From NCBI GenBank assembly GCA_021014325.1, contig CM037459.1, forward strand, positions 12,681,501 through 12,745,500: a stretch of DNA of 64,000 bases. Direction: 5' to 3'. A program made the translations under genes and the position numbers. The notes beneath the pieces are model-generated. The model searched no databases, was not told where the DNA came from, and worked only from the letters and a program-made list of their open reading frames with translations. Every line of letters begins with the position of its first letter. Position 1 is the stretch's first letter. Positions 58,504 to 64,000 of the stretch are shown one piece after another. The stretch is from Plazaster borealis. Taxonomy: Eukaryota; Echinodermata; Asteroidea; Forcipulatida; Labidiasteridae.

Positions 58504-60235
58504 ACTAAGCATGCTAGAGACACAAAGTTTATATCCAAATCTGCCTCTCATATCCCTGAGTCCGAAAAACAAAGTTGTATGGCCTCAGAAGCATGTTCAG
58601 TAGGATTTTTGTACACAGAACTGTCACTGAGAGAAATACAACATAAGGACGGCCAAATCACCCCAGAATAATGCTGGATTTGTGCAAGTTTTATACCACT
58701 GGAAAGCCCATCTCAAGGGCTCTCTCCTCGTCCTAGTTTCGTTTCTGTGACAATTTTGTAAGCGAGGAGAGCGGCCAGGAAGTAGGGTTGCTACCACCAC
58801 CAACTTGGGCTACGTATCAACACAAGCAAGGGATTTCCTGCCGAAAAACGGTTTGAAACAAATTCTGCCCTATATTAGACAATAACACATGAACTAAGCA
58901 TGCTAGAGACACAAAATTTATATCCAAATCTGCCTCTCATATCCCTGAGTCCGAAAATCAAAGTTGTATGGCCACTTTGTGCAATCTTCATACCGGAAAT
59001 GACCAGCGAGTGGGGATACTCAGAATGTTCCTCAGAAGCATGTTCAATGGGATTTTTGTACACAGAACTGTCACTGAGAGAAATACAACATAAGGACGGC
59101 CAAATCACCCCAGAATAATGCTGGATTTGTGCAAGTGTAATACCACTGGAAAGCCAATCTCAAGGGCTCTCTCCTCGTCCTAGTTTCGTTTCTGTGACGA
59201 TTTTGTAGGCGAGGAGAGCGGCCAGGAAGTAGGGTTGCTACCACCACCAACTGGGGCTACGTATCAACACAGGCAAGGGATTTCCTGCCGAAAAACGGTT
59301 TGAAACAAATTCTGCGCTATGTTTGACAATAACTCATGAACTAAACATGCTAGAGACACAAAATTTATATCCAAACCTGCCTCTCATATCCCTGAGTCCG
59401 AAAATCAAAGTTGTATGGCCACTTTGAGCAATCTTTATACCGGAAATGACCAGCGAGTGGGGATACTCAGAATGTTCCTCAGAAGCATGTTCAATGGGAT
59501 TTTTGTACACAGAACTGTCACTGAGAGAAATACAACATAAGGAAGGCCAAATCACCCCCAGAATAATGCTGGATTTGTACAAGTTTTATACCACTGGAAA
59601 GCCCACCTCAAGGGCTCTTCCCTCGTCCTGGTATCGTTTCTGTGACGATTTTGTACGCGAGAAGAGCGGCCAGGAAGTAGGGTTGCTACCACCACCAACT
59701 GGGGCTACGTATCAACACAAGCAAGGCATTTCCTGCCGAAAAAAGGGTTTGAAACAAATTCTGCGCTATGTTTGACAATAACTCATCAACTAAGCATGCT
59801 AGAGACACAAAATTTATATCCAAATCTGCCTCTCATATCCCTGAGTCCGAAAATCAAAGTTTTATGGCCACTTTGTGCAAACTTCATACCGGAAATGACC
59901 AGCAAGAGGGGATACTCAGAATGTTCCTCAGAAGCATGTTTAATGGGATTTTGTACACAGAACTGTCACTGAGAGAAATACAACATAAGGAAGGCCAAAT
60001 CACCCCCAGATTAATGCTGGATTTGTACAAGTTTTATACCACTGGAACGCCCACCTCAAGGGCTCTTCCCTCGTCCTAGTTTTGTTTCTGTGACGATTTT
60101 GTACGCGAGAAGAGCGGCCAGGAAGTAGGGTTGCTACCACCACCAACTGGGGCTACGTTTCAACACAAGCAAGGCATTTTCTGCCGAAAAACGGTTTGAA
60201 ACAAAGTCTGCGCTATGTTTGACAATAACTCATGA
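58504..60235. repeat. Tetramer HOR P-Q-R-S, copy 3 (U132-U135, 1732 bp)
   Basis: Starts 58504, 58893, 59340, 59789; lengths 389, 447, 449, 447. P junction at 58584/58585. R again has CCAAACCTGCC and CCTGGTATCG. The fourth unit differs from S of the other copies (GCAAGAGGGG, GGGATTTTGTAC, CAGATTAATGC, GGAACGCCC). Confidence 0.9.
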
Positions 60236-62027
60236 ACTAATTATGCTAGGCACACAAAATTTATATCCAAATCTGCCTCTCAAATGCCTGAGTCCGAAAA
60301 TCAAAGTTTTATGGCCACTTTGAGCAATCTTCATACCGGAAATGACCAGCGAGTGGGGATACTCAGAATGTTCCTCAGAAGCATGTTCAATGGGATTTTT
60401 GTACACAGAACTGTCACTGAGAGAAATACAACATAAGGACGGCCAAATCACCCCCAGAATAATGTTGGATTTGTGCAAGTTTTATACCACTGGCAAGCCC
60501 ATTTTAAGAGCTCTCTCCTCGTCCTAATTTCGTTTCTGTGACGATTTTGTAGGCCAGGAGAGCGGCCAGGAAGTAGGGTTGCTACCACCACCAACTGGGG
60601 CTACGTATCAACACAAGCAAGGCATTTTCTGCCGAAAAACGGTTTGAAACAAATTCTGCGCTATGTTTGACAATAACTCATGAACTAATTATGCTAGACA
60701 CACAAAATTTATATCCAAATCTGCCTCTCATATCCCTGAGTCCGAAAATCAAAGTTTTATGGCCACTTTGTGCAAACTTCATACCGGAAATGACCAGCAA
60801 GTGGGGATACTCAGAATGTTCCTCAGAAGCATGTTTAATGGGATTTTTGTACACAGAACTGTCACTGAGAGAAATACAACATAAGGAAGGCCAAATCACC
60901 CCCAGAATAATGCTGGATTTGTGCAAGTTTTATACCACTGGAAAGCCCACCTCAAGGGCTCTCCCCTCGTCCTAGTTTCGTTTCTGTGACGATTTTGTAC
61001 GCGAGAAGAGCGGCCAGGAAGTAGGGTTGCTACCACCACCAACTGGGGCTACGTATCAACACAAGCAAGGCATTTCCTGCCGAAAAACGGTTTGAAACAA
61101 ATTCTGCGCTATGTTTGACAATAACTCATCAACTAAGCATGCTAGAGACACAAAATTTATATCCAAATCTGCCTCTCATACCCCTGAGTCCGAAAATCAA
61201 AGTTTTATGGCCACTTTGTGCAAACTTCATACCGGAAATGACCAGCGAGTGGGGATACTCAGAATGTTCCTCAGAAGCATGTTCAATGGGATTTTTGTAC
61301 ACAGAACTGTCACTGAGAGAAATACAACATATAGACGGCCAAATCACCCCCCGAATAATGCTGGATTTGTGCAAGTTTTTTACCACTGGAAAGCCCATCT
61401 CAAGGGCTCTCTCCTCGTTCTAGTTTCGTTTCTGTGACGATTTTGTAGGCGAGGAGAGCGGCCAGGAAGTAGGGTTGCTACCACCACCAACTGGGGCAAC
61501 GTATCAACACAAGCAAGGCATTTCCTGCCGAAAAACGGTTTGAAACAAATTCTGCGCTATGTTTGACAATAACTCATGAACTAAACATGCTAGAGACACA
61601 AAATTTATATCCAAATCTGCCTCTCATATCCCTGAGTCCGAAAATCAAAGTTGTATGGCCACTTTGAGCAATCTTCATACCGGAAATGACCAGCGAGTGG
61701 GGATACTCAGAATGTTCGTCAGAAGCATGTTCAATGGGATTTTTGTACACAGAACTGTCACTGAGAGAAATACAACATAAGGAAGGCCAAATCACCCCCA
61801 GAATAATGCTGGATTTGTACAAGTTTTATACCACTGGAAAGCCCACCTCAAGGGCTCTTCCCTCGTCCTAGTTTCGTTTCTGTGACGATTTTGTACGCGA
61901 GAAGAGCGGCCAGGAAGTAGGGTTGCTACCACCACCAAATGGGGCTACGTATCAACACAAGCAAGGCATTTCCTGCCGAAAAACGGTTTGAAACAAATTC
62001 TGCGCTATGTTTGACAATAACTCATCA
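60236..62027. repeat. U136-U139, mixed subfamilies
   Basis: Starts 60236, 60684, 61132, 61580; all 448 bp. U136 and U137 both begin AATTATGCTAG (GGCACAC and ACACAC respectively), like U115. U138 has CATATAGACGG with a Y-type end, like U120. U139 has GTTCGTCAG, like Z and U121. Confidence 0.75.
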
Positions 62028-63758
62028 ACTAAGCATGCTAGAGACACAAAGTTTATATCCAAATCTGCCTCTCATATCCCTGAGTCCGAAAATCAAAGTT
62101 GTATGGCCTCAGAAGCATGTTCAGTAGGATTTTTGTACACAGAACTGTCACTGAGAGAAATACAACATAAGGACGGCCAAATCACCCCAGAATAATGCTG
62201 GATTTGTGCAAGTTTTATACCACTGGAAAGCCCATCTCAAGGGCTCTCTCCTCGTCCTAGTTTCGTTTCTGTGACAATTTTGTAAGCGAGGAGAGCGGCC
62301 AGGAAGTAGGGTTGCTACCACCACCAACTTGGGCTACGTATCAACACAAGCAAGGGATTTCCTGCCGAAAAACGGTTTGAAACAAATTCTGCCCTATATT
62401 AGACAATAACACATGAACTAAGCATGCTAGAGACACAAAATTTATATCCAAATCTGCCTCTCATATCCCTGAGTCCGAAAATCAAAGTTGTATGGCCACT
62501 TTGTGCAATCTTCATACCGGAAATGACCAGCGAGTGGGGATACTCAGAATGTTCCTCAGAAGCATGTTCAATGGGATTTTTGTACACAGAACTGTCACTG
62601 AGAGAAATACAATATAAGGACGGCCAAATCACCCCAGAATAATGCTGGATTTGTGCAAGTGTAATTCCACTGGAAAGCCCATCTCAAGGGCTCTCTCCTC
62701 GTCCTAGTTTCGTTTCTGTGACGATTTTGTAGGCGAGGAGAGCGGCCAGGAAGTAGGGTTGCTACCACCACCAACTGAGGCTACGTATCAACACAAGCAA
62801 GGGATTTCCTGCCGAAAAACGGTTTGAAACAAATTCTGCGCTATGTTTGACAATAACTCATCAACTAAGCATGCTAGAGACACAAAATTTATATCCAAAT
62901 CTACCTCTCATATCCCTGAGTCCGAAAATCAATATTTTATGACCACTTTGTGCAAACTTCATACCGGAAATGACCAGCAAGTGGGGATACTCAGAATGTT
63001 CCTCAGAAGCATGTTTAATGGGATTTTGTACACAGAACTGTCACTGAGAGAAATACAACATAAGGACGGCCAAATCACCCCCAAAATAATGTTGGATTTG
63101 TACAAGTTTTATACCACTGGAAAGCCCACCTCAAGGGCTCTTTCCTCGTCCTAGTTTCTATTCTGTGACGATTTTGTACGCGAAAAGAGCGGCCAGGAAG
63201 TAGGGTTGCTACCACCACCAACTGGGGCTACGTATCAACACAAGCAAGGCATTTCCTGCCGAAAAACGGTTTGAAACAAATTCTGCGCTATGTTTGACAA
63301 TAACTCATCAACTAAGCATGCTAGAGACACAAAATTTATATCCAAATCTGCCTCTCATATCCCTGAGTCCGAAAATCAAAGTTGTATGGCCACTTTGAGC
63401 AATCTTCATACCGGAAATGACCAGCGAGTGGGGATACTCAGAACGTTCCTCAGAAGCATGTTCAATGGGATTTTTGTACACAGAACTGTCACTGAGAGAA
63501 ATACAACATAAGGACGGCCAAATCACCCCCAAAATAATGTTGGATTTGTGCAAGTTTTATACCACTGGAAAGCCCATTTCAAGAGCTCTCTCCTCGTCTT
63601 AGTTTCGTTTCTGTGACGATTTTGTAGGCGAGGAGAGCGGCCAGGAAGTAGGGTTGCTACCACCACCAACTGGGGCTACGTATCAACACAAGCAAGGGAT
63701 TTCCAGCCGAAAAACGGTTTGAAACAAATTCTGCCCTATGTTAGACAATAACACATGA
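62028..63758. repeat. P-Q pair with two further units (U140-U143, 1731 bp)
   Basis: U140 (62028, 389 bp) is a P unit (junction 62108/62109, GTTCAGTAGG). U141 (62417, 447 bp) is a Q unit with AATATAAGG and GTGTAATTCC. U142 (62864, 447 bp) resembles U135 (GGGATTTTGTAC) and U143 (63311, 448 bp) has GAACGTTCC. The R and S units are not recognisable, so this is a diverged or recombined copy. Confidence 0.85.
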
Positions 63759-64000
63759 ACTAAGCATGCTAGAGACACAAAATTTATATCCAAATCTGCC
63801 TCTCATATCCCTGAGTCCGAAAATCAAAGTTTTATGGCCACTTTGTGCAATCTTCATACCGGAAATGACCAGCGAGTGGGGATACTCAGAATGTTCCTCA
63901 GAAGCATGTTCAATGGAATTTTTGTACACAGAACTGTCACTGAGAGAAATACAATATATAGACGGCCATATCACCCCAGAATAATGTTGGATTTGTGCAA
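63759..64000. repeat. Partial unit at the right edge (U144)
   Basis: First 242 bases of a further unit, cut by the end of the window. It follows AATAACACATG like Q units, but no P unit precedes it; it has AATATATAGACGGCC, combining Q and Y marks. The array therefore continues beyond 64000. Confidence 0.9.

Larger units (their letters stand above)
1..64000. repeat. 448-bp satellite DNA array, entire window
   Basis: Landmarks such as GCTAGAGACACAAAA, TTTTTGTACACAGAACTG and GGTTGCTACCACCACCAACT recur every 446-449 bases across the whole window, always on the same strand. Unit starts (ACTAAGC phase) begin at 1, 449, 898, 1347, 1796, 2244, 2692, 3141, 3589 and 4038, and continue to 63311 and 63759. 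Units differ by scattered substitutions and 1-bp indels, so the array is homogenised but not identical. No unique sequence interrupts it and neither edge of the array is in the window. The monomer family is not one I recognise. A long, gene-free, head-to-tail array with higher-order repeats is typical of eukaryotic heterochromatin or centromeres; the plant assignment is a weak inference. Confidence 0.98.

Noticed and set aside
1..64000. CRISPR array
   Set aside because: The repeating unit is 448 bp with no short direct repeat alternating with unique spacers, and no cas-like genes are present.
1..64000. Ribosomal DNA spacer or tandem gene cluster
   Set aside because: No rRNA, tRNA or histone sequence is recognisable in the unit, and the unit is too short for a gene plus spacer of these types.

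Overview
The whole window is one uninterrupted tandem satellite DNA array. A unit of about 448 bp is repeated head to tail, always in the same orientation, from base 1 to base 64000. Taking the ACTAAGC motif at base 1 as the arbitrary unit start, I count 143 units (U1 to U143), a 242-base partial unit at the right edge (U144), and a 196-bp partial duplication inside U19. Most units are 446 to 449 bp. Exceptions are 423 bp (U18, U39), 644 bp (U19), 316 bp (U72), 387 to 389 bp (U117, U124, U128, U132, U140), 454 and 453 bp (U66, U69), and 444 and 445 bp (U83, U92). No single-copy sequence, recognisable gene, RNA gene, transposon, inverted unit or array edge is visible.

This architecture indicates a eukaryotic nuclear satellite, such as a pericentromeric, centromeric or other heterochromatic block. 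A plant is my best guess: the segment GGAAAGCCCATCTCAAGGGC resembles the short dyads around GGAAAGC found in many plant satellites. That is inference from memory, and I do not recognise the family or species. A hand count over most of one unit gives about 44% G+C.

The array is a mosaic of monomer subfamilies that form several local higher-order repeats (HORs). Left to right: 1-4934 is a subfamily with CGTGCTAG or CGACATAG junction motifs; 4935-8045 is a second subfamily; 8046-10929 returns to the first; 11378-16295 holds a 1341-bp trimer HOR in three copies, split by an 897-bp dimer of the first subfamily; 16296-21645 contains segments that recur at 37-40 kb and 41-44 kb; 25675-29253 is a second trimer HOR (1342 bp); 29254-37192 is a block with short HORs, a 131-bp deletion and a 6-bp insertion; 43457-50173 is a tetramer HOR (about 1791 bp); 50174-55041 is mixed; 55042-60235 is a tetramer HOR (about 1731 bp) built around a monomer with a 58-bp deletion; 60236-64000 is mixed and continues that family.

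Private indels and substitutions reveal the history of the array: unequal exchange that fuses neighbouring units, local amplification, and copying of multi-unit segments across up to about 30 kb. Several open frames of 61 to 145 codons recur simply because the units are alike. They are not supported as genes.
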